A stretch of DNA of 64,000 nucleotides from Morchella semilibera. Lineage: Eukaryota > Ascomycota > Pezizomycetes > Pezizales > Morchellaceae. Of this stretch, positions 8,935 through 21,029 are shown piece by piece. The position numbers were made by a program, and so were the translations under genes. Within the stretch, counting starts at the first letter, position 1; each line of letters opens with the position of its first letter. Location: contig WBVU01000004.1 in NCBI GenBank assembly GCA_009192285.1, forward strand, positions 3,928,001 to 3,992,000. The letters are read 5' to 3'. Below the pieces are notes generated by a model, which did not search any database, was not told where the DNA came from, and was given only the letters and a program-made list of their open reading frames with translations.

Positions 8935-11138
8935 TCAGAGCTCGTTCTGTCCCATCAATTGCTGGTACAGATCGCCGCCAACGTGGTTCTCGGCTGCTTT
9001 CTTGGCCTTGTAGTCTGCAATGGCGGCGATGGTCTCGCGGATTATGGCCTAGAGGATGGGTACAATGAGATGGGGGATTTTGCAGAAACCGGGTTGGGAG
9101 AGCCAACCTTAAACATCCCAATACTATTCATTAGCTGAAAGATAGACCCCAGCTCGCCAATACAGGTCGGAACACTGCGCACCGTACCGCGCGAGAGCAG
9201 AAACACACCATGTGGAAGACTCGTCATGCGGAGGATCTGCATATTGAGGCCCTCGTTCAGCATCCCTACAACCTGCAGCTGCTTGATGGTCTCCTCGTCG
9301 TTATCAACGAGAGCGTGTAGGCGGCGCAGCATCGAGTGCATTCCCGTTACCAATTTAGTGCTGTCCGACACGTATTTCTTGGCTGGGAGGCTCTCATCGT
9401 TCTCGATGCTGCGGGACACCTCGATGGCGGCGTACTCGATGGGCGCAAAGTCGCGGGCCGTGTGGATGATTGCGTCGTAACGCAGGTTGTTGTTGCCGAT
9501 GAGCTTGAGGGCGAAGCATTTGATTTCCTTTCTGTAATATAGAATTAGCTTTGGGGATTGGGAATGACAAAGGTTGATTAAGTAGGTATACCGCTGAACC
9601 ACTACGCCGTCGAGGCCAAGTAGGCAGTGGTCGATGAGGGGCGACCAGATGTTGGAGTCGAACCAGCCCTCCCTAAAGTTGAAGCATGAAGCCAAAGTGC
9701 CGTAAGAGCCAAATAGTGCGAGCCTGTGGGGTGGTGGGTCAGAATAAGTGGACAGGTGAAAGTAGTAGAGTTGTGACATACATCGCCTGGATAACAAAGT
9801 TAACCCATCCAGCATCAAAATGTTTTGTGCGGTCATATGGCTCTTCAGGTGGTCTGCAGGGAACTGTGTCGAGGATTGTTTGATAGTCCTCCGCCGTCTT
9901 TGCCTGTAAGGTAGGGGGATTGTTGTTAGCTTGGGCGTATCTCGATTAGGGTTATGCTTATTTACCTTGGCAAATCTGTTGACTGAGTGCGCAAAGTGCT
10001 TGTCGGGCGATGGCAACGGCTTCACAAGGCCTCGCAACACATCTAGTTTGCCATCGAACCACTCAGTCACCTGAGGATCGTTAAGATCAATTATCCCCGA
10101 AAGGATGGGGCTGTCTTTGGTTAACCAGGAAGGCCTCTTGCTGACTCCGGAGAAGATTGTATTAACTATCCAATCGTCTACATCATTACTGTAGATAGAT
10201 TCAAATAGCTCCACCGCCTCATCGAGTGAAGTTCCATCGATAACCTGCACGACTAGTTAGTTAAAGATGCATTTACAACTAGATAGTCAATCTTACATCG
10301 CTAGGAGAACTTTTGCTTTTTGGACGTTTAGCGTCAGCAGCACGTCCAGATTTACCCCCTTCGATAGCACTCTCAAGCGGCCTCTTTGACGCCTTACTGT
10401 TTTCAATATGGCCAATGTGGACATCACTACCAGCATTGATGGCATTGAAGAACGGGCCTTTGTTTTTGTAGATGGTTATTTTGGGGGTTTTCCCATCTTT
10501 CCCCCCGGTGTTTGAGTTTTGGGGATCGAGCCATCGCCGAGCACGATCTTTCTCCTATCACACCAAGCATGTAGCGTTAGCAACCCCCAAACCGGGGCCG
10601 AGATGGATGACCTAGTAAGCCATCCGATCTGCGACCCTGTCATCACACACACTTTGGAATCTTTCAAGCTAAGAACTTGTCCGTTGGTTTCAGCTGTTGA
10701 GGTTTGCACCACGCAGTTGATTTTCAATTACAAGCTAGTAACTTGCACCGTTGGATCCACAAGCTAAAAACTTGCGCACGAAGCATGGCTGGTGACCGTG
10801 CCTGTGTCCCAAAAGCTAGTCGCGAGGGAGGGAAGAGGTAGGGGAAAACTACATACGTTGCGTCGCCTATATTTATCGCGAAGGACTTGGGCTCTGGCAC
10901 GACGTTCCTCGCTTTCGGTCGTGTCGTTAGCGATTGTCTCTAGGGAGCGGACCCATCGAGACAACGCGATATCGTGTTCGTATTCGCCTAACTGGCGACA
11001 CCATTCCAAATACTCGATAAGGTCCCAAGAGTCGTGAGGATGTTGTGAAAAGTAGTTGATGTGATCGGAAGGGGGGGGTGATGATGACGACGTATTATCC
11101 ACCGTGGCTGGTACCGGTGATGATGATTTAGAGGCCAT
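8935..11138 (-). CDS. hypothetical protein, 536 aa, seven exons
   Basis: Exons are complement(8935..9048, 9108..9531, 9592..9723, 9782..9903, 9966..10244, 10297..10554, 10857..11138). All six joints keep phase, giving 1611 nt. Introns are 52-62 nt except the first (302 nt); donors include GTATGT, GTAAGA, GTAAAT and GTATAC. The N-terminus is Ser/Pro-rich (residues 1-30) and is followed by a charged helical stretch ending RDKYRRRNEKDRARRW. A basic KRPKSKSS (about 171-178) could be a nuclear localisation signal. The remainder, from VIDGTSLDEAVELF to the C-terminus, looks globular and mostly helical, with landmarks FDAGWVNFVIQAM, FGSYGTLASCFNFREGWFDS and RKEIKCFALKLIGNNNLRYD. No signal peptide or membrane span is visible. 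I do not recognise the family and assign no function. The perfect gene structure and absence of stops indicate a real gene under constraint. Its 5' neighbour is a 2-kb gene-free stretch. Confidence 0.85.
10662..10775 (+). repeat. three CAAGCTA..AACTTG palindromic units in intron 1
   Basis: The first, unusually long intron of the 536-aa gene contains CAAGCTAAGAACTTG, CAAGCTAGTAACTTG and CAAGCTAAAAACTTG. The first two are followed by a CCGTTGG motif. Each unit is an imperfect palindrome. Confidence 0.75.
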
Positions 11139-13154
11139 GGATCATGGTGTTGAGGGCGATGGGGCGATGGACGAGGTTGCGGGGACCAAGTGCTGCTGCT
11201 GGGCACACTAATTTAATGAGGTGGCTGGTGGGCTAGAACTTGGCGCCAAGGTGAGTTCGGTTCAGTCATTCTAAATGGCTTGGCACCTAGTGACTTAATG
11301 ACTAAGCGAGTACCAATAATCTTGCATGCGCATATAGGAACTTGCCCATTGATCTAAATTTGGCCTGACTGAGATTCTATAGGGACGATAAATGAAGGAT
11401 CGCCAGATTTTTATAAAAAACTCTAGTTTCCCGCCGCCTGTAACACTGAGATCTATCCTGGAGAGCCAGTCTTTCTCTTCCCAATATATATATGATTATA
11501 ACAATCGACGCGACTTTCGCAGATATAAAAGGTCCTAGTACCGGGAGCCTTCCGATGCAATGACCCCATCGTTATCGTTCACGGGAAACAAGACGAAACA
11601 AAAAACGGACAGATTTATGCAATGCCGATGTTGGGAATGCAACATCTGCCCTTGCAACAGTCTATACAGATAACGCCCAGGCCAAGTTTGATAAGGTAGA
11701 CGTATAGTTTGTCGGCGGCCCAGTTAATTTTAGGGGGCTTGGGGACTGTGCATCTCTTAATTGTAAATAGTGGCTCTGTACCAGGGTCGGGTCTCATGGT
11801 AGCGTTGAAGGCTGCAGCAGCTTTTGATCACACCCGAATTGTGGAGAAAAATGCAACTCTTCTTTACCGTTGGCTCTAAAAACTGCCGTCGGGAACGGCT
11901 GGACTCGAGTGTAAAAACAGTGGGATAGTCTCCGCGACAGCGATGGCCATACGCCAGCATACTATGCCAACGTGACTAGTATAGTCATCGAATACCTCCA
12001 GAGCCGTGGCGGATCGAGACCCTCCCAGCGTGTTCAAAATATATTATTAACTAAGACCCCGGCGAATATCTTGGAAAAGTGTTCTTGGTACAAGGAGTTC
12101 TATGTGTAGAACAACTGTTGGCTACTGTCATGTGTTTGAGGGTATGAAAGATACAAGTAGTTTCAGTGCTCTGCTACATAACGTACAACACTAGCCCAAA
12201 CTCCCTAAAGAAAAAGTGTTTTCCTACAACATTACGTATACGTATATCTTCCGACGAATAAGCAACTAGTTCGAGAAGACTTATAAATATGTTGACTGCA
12301 ACGAAAGCTTAGTTGCTATAATTTCACGGTTCAGACGAGTGTAGGCGCCACGAATGGCCATTATATAATTTTAGAGAGCCTATGGCCGGCTTAGAGGTCT
12401 AGTCTAATGAGCATGAACAGTAAAATCTACAAATCCTTAACCCTGACCGAGTTCTGTCAGAACGCGCGCCCCCTCAGGAGTTAGAAAAATGAGTGTGGGC
12501 GCGACCCAAAGAGAAGGGCAATAACAAACCGTGACTTAATATGGAGTTCTTTGTTTATTCCTACACCTCCATTGCTGTTCAACACCAGAATGTTTCCTTT
12601 TTTAAATTTTTTAAACCCAGTTATTAATAGCTGTAAGCTTCGGTTCTTGTCCGTCACTCTTGCCTTTTGTCTCGTACCCTTGCTTCCTCTCCGTCTTCGT
12701 CTCTATGTTCTCATCGGAGTTATATTTTGTTGTCCGGGTGTAGATGAAACACACATGTCGAGTGATAACCTGTGATCAATATGATAACCAACAATAAAAA
12801 CGCAAGATCTTTCGTACGAGCTATATTGGTAGACGAGTTAAGAAGAGAGAAGAACTATATAGTATGGATTCTGTTTTTATTTGATTATAAAAAGCTCCTT
12901 TTTTATTGACTGAACTTGGTTATAGACCACAAGGCTTTTGTTTGTTGCAGATATGTTCGGGACTACGAGGTCGGTTTCCTGCAGGAAGTAAGGAATTAAG
13001 ACGGATAACAGCGCCGTTCGACCGTGCCGCTACATATCCCACCCACCTCATGATCTTCAAACCTGAAATTAAAATGTACAAAGAAAACCCCGGTAAAATT
13101 ATGTTGGCAACACTTATATAACAAACTTGTATCTGTCGTCAAACTGGGGATATA
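11139..13154. other. gene-free AT-rich intergenic region
   Basis: I see no supported gene. The short frames (60-74 codons) at 11615-11960 and 12551-13121 lack domains, splice context or compositional bias. The left part should contain the promoter of the seven-exon gene; the right part abuts the 3' end of the APH-family gene. Confidence 0.6.
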
Positions 13155-14908
13155 TTATTCCTGGCCCCGGGCCCTCTTAATAACAGGCTCCCTTGGGATA
13201 CCGCGATGACGAGCGAATGTGGGTAAAAAGATAGAACTGGCTCCAGTCAACTTTTGGATAAGGTTCCAAAGCTTGGCCCCCCAGGAAAGCTGGGGAGAAG
13301 TCACGTCAGCTGGAGACTCTCCTGGAAGTGAAAGTAAATTTTGAATCTTAGGCAAGAGATTTTGCTTCATTTTCTCCCCCAAACCCTCTTCCGCAAGCGC
13401 TTTAAACACCTCGCCCAGGTCAAGATTATCTGAATTGTGGTCGTCGCCGGCCCTACCCTCCGGGAAAATGTGGTGAAAGAGTTTGCCGACAACAGAATCG
13501 AGGCAAATGGGGCTCATGGCAGCATTGTAGATGGCCTCATGAATATGGGACTTGGTAGTAAACCTAGCACTGCCAAGCGAAGCCATCTTTCTAGCGTAGT
13601 AATTGCGATATTCTTCAAGTTCCTCTGGAGAATTTTCAAATTCCTGTTCGGGATAGCCATACATCACAGGGTCCCAATCGCGTGTAAGCCATGCTGGATA
13701 CAAACGGCACCCGATCCACTGAGGAGCAGTTTGAACGTTGTCCCAGTCGATAATTGCGGTAAGAGTCCCGTCCTCAGATACAAGGAAATTTTGACCACCA
13801 AAGTCGGGATGAGCAAGCTCGAATGATTCTTTACCGTGAGGACTTGGAAGGGGAAGATTTTCGATCATTATTCTAACCAACTTATGTATTCCGATATCGT
13901 ACCAATCAGCATCATCTGGGAGCTGCTGGTCATCGAGCAAGGAGTTTAAGTAGTCCCGGGAGCTATCGAACGGCCCAGTGTTCTTGAAGACAGCACCAGT
14001 ATCCGCCTCCGCGGCATGCTGCTCCATCTCTGCCTGCTGATCAAGGATATTTAGTGGGCCAACGGTAGGCGAAACAAACAAATCCGATCGGGGATCTTGC
14101 TCAAACTCAAGCATTCCAATTTTATCAAATGAAAATTGCGTTAGCTGTGACATGGCGGCGGCAATAGTGTCCAAGATCCTATGTCTACGGTCTTCGAGAG
14201 GAGTTGGGCCAGTCTCATCAAACCAGATTTTACACACAGGGGTGCCTTCATCGAACCCCATGATGGTGTACGGCGAGGAAAGCTCATTTTCGCTTGTAGG
14301 GTCGAAGCTAATGATGTCAGGGATTGGAATTGTGGTGTTTTTACGGATGAAATGCATGGTCATAACCTCTGACTTTAAACGGCGGGCACTAGATCCATCC
14401 CGGCTCTCTGAAGGAAGTCGTAGAACCCACTTAACACCATCGGAGAAAACCAAAACATGAACCAAGTTGAAGGACCCACATAGTGGGGGAGATATCAAAG
14501 TACAGGTGGCTTTTTCAGTCGAAGGCGATACCGACCATTCCTGGTGGGTGCGAAGAGCCATAGAAATTATAGTCTCTGGTCGGATTCTGGTAAGTAGCGA
14601 AGCAAACCTGGAGAAGGAATCAGTGGACCCAGTGGAATCAGTGGATCCGGCGGAGTGGGTGGATCCGGCGAGTGAGGCATGGGTGGGTAATAGAGTAGGA
14701 GTCTTCACTTCAATGACAGGAGCTGTGAGATAACCCTGTTAGCTGGCTCCGAACAGGGTGAGGTGGAAAGGGGATGTAGCATAAAGGGCTCACATTGAGG
14801 AGGGGGGGCTGCGGGAAGAGTCAAGGCAAGGGGAGGTGGGGGCTGACTCGAACCTTGCTTCGTATCATCCAGGAGAGGCTTGGTCCCCACTGTATACGGG
14901 GAAGGCAT
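13155..14908 (-). CDS. aminoglycoside-phosphotransferase-like (APH) family protein, 2 exons
   Basis: Exons are complement(13155..14722, 14794..14908), giving 560 aa. The 71-nt intron has donor GTGAGC, acceptor TCTCACAG and an AGCTAAC branch-like site, and the joint is in phase. The second exon alone has no suitable upstream ATG, so the ATG at 14908 is chosen. The protein has the protein-kinase-like fold: a nucleotide-loop region CGSFNLVHVLVFSDGVKWVLRLP with its Lys (about 120-142), a catalytic loop HPDFGGQN (His343, Asp345, Asn350) and a metal-binding IIDWDN (Asp364). Fungal members are abundant and mostly uncharacterised. They probably phosphorylate a small molecule, and drug resistance should not be assumed. 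The N-terminus carries low-complexity Pro and GSTDS repeats. A small Cys-rich gene lies divergently upstream. Confidence 0.88.
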
Positions 14909-16007
14909 TTAGAAGAAGTATTTATCGAGTTACTGCCTTTGGAGCCGAGGCGAATATTTTTCGTATGGTTGATCGAGGAGTGTGGTAGGAGGGAGTTGCT
15001 TTCACAGTCGAAGGAGGGTGTGTAAATGTTGTCTGTTGTGTGCGTGATTCTAGAGAGTGGGGAAGTAGGAAAGAAGGGATTTGATATGGTATTTAAGCTT
15101 AAGAAAATTGCTGGGCCTTGGCAAACATAAGAGAGAAAAGAAGAAACAGGCCGTACGCGTTTTAAGTTATATAGTTAAGCGGATGAAGAGCAATATGGGG
15201 TTAAGAGTTGAAACAGAAAATCGTGCTGCGGCGCAGTTCAACTGGGACTAAATAGGTCGTGTAAAGTGGGATGTTACTACTGCTGTATATATATTGAGGG
15301 CTTCAGTGAAATTAAATTGGGGGCCAGTAGCTATGATAGGTCTACGTACAAACTTGAGTGCAACATTCAAAGATGCGCACGCCCACTGTCACTGTGCTAT
15401 AGTTCTGGATGGCGCATTCAACCTTAAAAGTTTGGTTTCAAGGGCCAGGTTTTCATTCAAAACTAGTGCATGGGGGGTTCGAAAGTTGAAAGGTTGAAAA
15501 TAAAATGTGGAGCACATCCCTTGGGTTAGGGTTATTACAAAACTACATGTAGTTGCGAGAGAAATTAAAAGTAAGCAGTACTGTGAACACAATAATTCAA
15601 CACATGACTATTGGAGATTAAGTTGCAAGAATGAGCATCGAATCTATATATATATGTAATATATGATGGATCCCTAATAAATTAGGCACAGGATAGAAGG
15701 TATCACGCAACTGGCAGCTGGTGGCATGATGGGTATTCCTACTGTCCGAAAGGGACTACATGTAGACGTAAGTTCTTTGGGATCCCCTCTCCGTTAAATG
15801 TAGTTCTTTGAAAGAAGAAATACATGGAGTTAATTCCTTGAAAGAAGAATGTACCCGATTGGAGTGGAACCGAGCCTATTTAAACAAGTTTTTCGGCCTC
15901 AATTGATCAACTTATATCCATTGCTAATTCCACATACTGAGACAGAAATAAACAAGTAATAACAACCAACTCAATACCTTATAGTAATAAAACACTCCGT
16001 GAAGGAA
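14909..16007. other. divergent intergenic region, APH gene / small Cys-rich gene
   Basis: No gene is supported. The region holds two TACATGTA palindromes (15544 and 15757), a telomere-like GGGTTAGGG (about 15525) and a short TATATATATA stretch (about 15640-15655). It should contain both promoters. Confidence 0.6.
15544..15764. promoter_or_regulatory. two TACATGTA palindromes in a divergent promoter region
   Basis: Perfect palindromes lie at 15544-15551 and 15757-15764. They are 636 bp upstream of the APH ATG and about 250 bp upstream of the small Cys-rich gene. Their function is inferred from recurrence only. Confidence 0.3.
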
Positions 16008-16332
16008 ATGCCAGCTAAGAAATCTCCCATCAAGCGGCTTCATCACTGGTAACTATTGCTTTCCTCTGTATTTATTAAAAAGTCTTTAATTTCCTCGAGA
16101 TAACTGACACCTTCCGCCCTTAAGCCCGAAATGCCAGAAAAGTATGATGCTTTCTCGTTGTGAGAAGAAAGGTCATGTTGAGAGGTGCCTGGCTCATCCC
16201 ACTAAGTACATTAAGACTGGTAATGAATGTCCAAGGTGTAAGGAGGCCAGACTGTCTGAGGAGAGGTCAGAGAAGAAGAGGGCCGAGGGACAGAACAAGC
16301 CCAAGCCATCAGTTAAGAAGTATTATTGGTAG
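16008..16332 (+). CDS. small Cys/His-rich basic protein, 76 aa (2 exons)
   Basis: The proposed exons are 16008..16048 and 16143..16332. The 94-nt intron has donor GTAACT, a GATAACTGAC branch-like site and acceptor AAAAG, and it is in phase. The product starts MPAKKSPIKRL. It carries a possible zinc-binding arrangement, CEKKGHVERCLAHP then NECPRC (Cys-x9-Cys..His..Cys-x2-Cys), and ends in a Lys/Glu-rich tail. I do not recognise a named family. The exon-2 frame alone is 62 codons and could be translated from its own ATG at 16144. Location about 1.1 kb from the divergent APH gene is consistent with a real small gene, but no independent support is visible. Confidence 0.45.
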
Positions 16333-18499
16333 TGTGCTCCTCATGGGCCGCATTTGGATAGAAGAATCCGATCGCAGGCTAACCCGTGAACCAAGAAAAG
16401 CGATATCGTATGAACTTCGGAGAGCTATTATTATATTAGGGTTTACGGAGCACAATAGGTCTTTAGGACGTTTACTTGCTATTGATCTGTTCTTTATTTT
16501 TCTTCACTCTCCACTTGTTGGCTTTTAATTGAATTCTCTCTTATCATTTTTCTCTTTGGGCTATTTTCTTTTCTCCATCTAGATCTTCGTCTCTATGTCC
16601 ACTTCTATTCTCTCGGCCTTATGTCTCTTGCTAAGCCCTGTTTTTGCATCCACCCCTCCTCTCCGCCAGCTCTTACCAAAGTTCCCCCGAGCTGACAAAA
16701 ATCCACCAAATATGTATAGTAACCTATAGAATATGAACATCAGCTTATCAATCCCCCCCCCAGACCACGGGAGGAAACGCCCGGCCCGAGTAGCATACCC
16801 TTACCAACAGGAGGGTTCAGGCTTTTAGAGAAGCCACTTTACCCGTAGATCTGAAGAAGGATTAATCTTAAAATTGACTGCAGAACACTAACTCACTAGA
16901 ATGCGCATGCAACCGATAGTGACTTTAGTAACTCCCTCATCAACCTCCGCCTACAAAGGCTCATCCTACCTGTCCGTACATGCGTGCTAACGCGCGAGTT
17001 CGGCTTCCTAGATATCTGGTTAGAATCGAAAGGATGAAGAACTCGGGCCCTAATTTTGGCTCATTCTACTACATGTAGTTCATGGGGTTTCGGGCACGGG
17101 TGAGGTGCATGCAGTTATATACTACGCGTGCCATGACTCACTAGCCCATGGCCAGAAGTCGATTTCTACTAATCTTATGTAACCAGGCGCAACTAATTGA
17201 TCCCTATGCATCAGGGAACATAGAGACACAATCCATGCATGCCGACTTCTCAATTAATCACTAATCTAGCTAGAATAGATTTCGACACCCTTGCCCTCGT
17301 AATATGAGGGCAGGCGCATAGGAGCACATAAACACGCTGATAATATATAATTTATGAATTCTTGAAGCTTGATGGGATGTCAAGTGACACTATATAACCC
17401 CGAGTTTAGCCTGATAAATTCCACCATCACAATATTTCCGTTATGGCACGCGCTCCTCGCTAATTTCCTCTTCCACCTGTAGTTATTCAAGGGACCAGCT
17501 TCCGTTTCAATAGGAATCACCAGCGGCAGCTAACGCATTTGATCTCAGGAGAAGACTATATAAGAAGCTAGTCAGATTTCGCTTCTGCGGCGGGGGCTTG
17601 GAGTGCCCAACTATTCAATTCATGGAGCGCCTAGACATTCTCACGTGATTGTTTGCTGCGGGGGTTGGCCCAGTGATTATACTAAAGGATCACAAGACAA
17701 ACGAGACTGGTAGAACATGGCGGATGGGGTGTGGAGGTGTTATTTAGGGCTCTTTGAAAAACCAACTTTGTTCGATATTTCAGGCTTCTCGCCTTCGCAG
17801 CGCGGGAAAGCACCACACTCGGGGGGCAGGCAGGTGGTGTTAATTGGTTATAACCATATTGGGGTAGGCGCCGCATGGGTATTGGTAGGTTCGGGTAGGG
17901 GGAGGTTTTCGTGCCAGTTACCTAAACTTCTAGTTAGGGCCCATGTTTACGCCCCTTGGGCCAGCGGTTTGGCTCCGCTCGATCTGTGAGCTCTAAGGAA
18001 GAGCGCTATATATATGGCTATAGGTGTATAAGCTACATGCGCGTCCTAAAGTAACTCGCTATTTTGCATAATATCTTTCGGGTCAAGTGGTGCTCTCGAC
18101 CTGGCGACCGAAAGGCCATTGAGTGAAAATCCTACAGTACGAATAAAGCAGTGTAGTAAATAACACTAACGTATAACCATATATACCTCTTTTTCTGCGC
18201 AAAGATAGCTAAGGACAACGGTGTGGTACTACCAGGATTTTGTCGGGTATTTCTATATGTTAGTTTAGTCCTCACCTTCTCTTTCAAAAGGACTCTATAA
18301 AGAAAATGATTATTATCCAAAGTACATGTACGTATGTACTTACTACCGTGAAAAAAAGTGGGGGGGGACACTTTCTTTCGGGCTTTTCATCCCCCCTCAA
18401 ATAGTCAAAGAAACATTAGTAATTCTCCTCAATCCAAATGATAATGTCTGAAGTTCCTTAAGCTCGGTTACGAGGTACTGTATTGGATTCGCGGGGGGT

Positions 18500-18588
18500 G
18501 TACTTCGGGTGTAGGGGTAAGTGAGAAGACACCCTTCACGCAACCTTGGCAGAGTGGTGTCTTCTCACTTACCCTACACCCAAAGTAC
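18500..18588. repeat. near-perfect hairpin, arms about 33 bp
   Basis: The left arm (18500-18533) and right arm (18556-18588) are near-perfect reverse complements containing GTGAGAAGACACC and GGTGTCTTCTCAC, with a 22-bp loop. The outer ends are GTACTT and AAGTAC. It has no coding capacity. It may be a small MITE or a structured RNA. Confidence 0.7.
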
Positions 18589-20995
18589 AGAAAGTGAGCG
18601 AGTGATTCACAGTGAATCACTGGACCCAGGGTTAGGGTTCGGCAGTTAGTTAATCTCAAAATAGTATACCTGAAGATTATCCTGGGTTGGGTTAATCTTG
18701 TATTGATCGAAGTAAGTGATAGCTATAGTATACGTTCCCCATTATCTTTCATCTCTATCAGACATTAGAGTCTTTTAGCCACCGCCCGTAGGAAAGTCTA
18801 AATGAAGAGTCCCAAGAAGTAAAAACACCCAATGCTCAACATTGGGGACCCAAATCAAATGCCCTCAAGCGTATTTTTAAAAGTATTGTGATTAAAAGTG
18901 ACATATCACATGCAAACCTACATGCAGAGTGGTCTTGGGACTTCTCATTTCTTGGGACTTTCCGTTTGGACTTTTCTACGGTCGTTGGTTAAAAGACTCT
19001 ATTACCATTGTCACAAAACATCGCTACTATGTACCATCTTTTATCATCACACCCATTGCCTCTTTGCAACACACTGCCCCCTACATTAGTCGATTTACCC
19101 CATAATTGTCTAAGTAAGTGTTTTAACCCATTTCTATCCCATACCCCTCCGCTAAGAACATCCCCACACCAATTTCCCACTACTAGTATTCGGTCCACTG
19201 ACCATATAACAGGAATGGATGGAGCATGAATGCCGGTTTACTACACAAATGTGGATGATCGAAGAGATATCGACAAAAATATCTTTCGTGCAGTGGAAAT
19301 AGTGTTTGGTTTCCTTGGGGGACTCGGAGACATATTTATGAAATCCTGGGGAAAGTCCATTGCGCCATTCATCACATCAGAAGAGAGAAACGATGTCATC
19401 AAGCTAATAAAGTCAATCTGGGGGCAACGACGGACCTGGGCAACGACGGGGACACAGTTTTCAGTCAACCAAGCGATTAGATACCAGCCTGCAGGCCTGA
19501 GCGCCTGTGCTTTGTCCGCCAAATATCCCTGTTCTTCGTTCAACCAGTTTCGTCTTTGTCCCCAAAATGACTTTACTTACTAGGGGGAAAGCTTTAATCT
19601 ATAGGAGGAGGGTCTAATATTCGTTGAGAAGGTAAGCCATTTCCAAAACATCCAAAATAATCAAGATAGGTCGGTCAGGGGGGTGAAGGTATTCTGATTG
19701 CTCTAACTAGCAATAGAGTAGGTTTGTTTGTATGCACCCGTTCTCGGGAGGGAGAAAAGATGGTGGGCGGATTAACACCTCCTGTGTTGAGGGTATGTTT
19801 GTTCTTAATTGATTTTTACCTACATATTGAGGATATATTGCTATATCGTACTTTATCCAGTCTATAATGAATAATGAGTTAGAGACTCACACGTACGGGA
19901 GAGAGTTGATAATGAATTTTCCGGGTAAAAAGGTCTATCATCCATCAATACCTGATCAGCTGAGTTCATAAGGTACTACTAGAATAATGGATTCACTCCC
20001 TATCTTAATGCAGCATGAATCGGCAAAACTAACATTACCCTGCGGTTACAAGGTGGGAATATTATAACTAGACGGAAAACTAAGTATGGGATTGACAGAA
20101 TCGGGAGATAACAGGAAAGAGGCTAAAAGCCTCATTATCTGGATAACTGAGGGATGGAGCCAGAGAGACCTAAGGTTCTATATATCCTAAGGGTAAAGAT
20201 TTCATATCTAAAATGAATTTAATGTAAATACTATTGGAAGACCTCCCATAGGAATTTATAGCCTACAGCACAAAAAGAGGGATGGAGTCGCTACGGTATC
20301 CCTGTTAATGCGGTAAGAATACAGTATTGGTACAGTACCCTTCCTTTAATGCCAGTTTGATTTGCTATTTGCCACTAAACTTCGTAGTCCTATGGTAGTG
20401 GTTTTCGCCACGTTTTTGGCCAGTGTGGCAAACAACCCATCATATTGCACAATCCCTTCCAGGCTTTTGACGTTTACAGGTCCGAACCGACCACCCCCCC
20501 TGTTCAGATTCAGATTCTGGAATCTAAATTTCTACGGGAAGTCATCCATTATATTAACTGGGAGACTGGGGGACTTCTTAACTTGCAAGTGGGTGAGGGT
20601 CCCATGAACTGGTGAATAGAATAATACCATAATATCAGCCACACGCGTGGTCGCGGGGTGGTCGCCCTAGTATTATTGTATGTATATCAAAAGAGATAGC
20701 GCTGTGGTAAGATTTGGAAACGAGACTATATGTATGTAGTACGTATGTGTATATGCAGGCACACATTGTGGGTGTATGCTCGTTCCAAGGAGTAAGCTCT
20801 CCTTAGATAGCTATAGGGGATGAAATTGATCGCGACTAGGTGGGTCGTGCTCTGCAGAACGAGAATACACAGAACGAGACTAATGTAGGGTTATTTACCT
20901 TTAAACCTCCCTCTATTATAAAGGTGATGGCATCATAAATCACAGGTTTATACACACTAGTCTCATATCATGCATGGCACGCGTACGCTTCGCAC

Positions 20996-21027
<32 letters not shown>

Positions 21028-21029
21028 AA
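20996..21029 (+). repeat. homopolymer T25-A9 tract
   Basis: Twenty-five T are followed directly by nine A, a self-complementary low-complexity tract in an AT-rich desert. Confidence 0.9.

Noticed and set aside
19230-19583. 117-codon open frame starting MPVYYTNVDD
   Set aside because: There is an ATG and an acceptable composition at first, but no domain, no splice partner and an equally long frame on the other strand.
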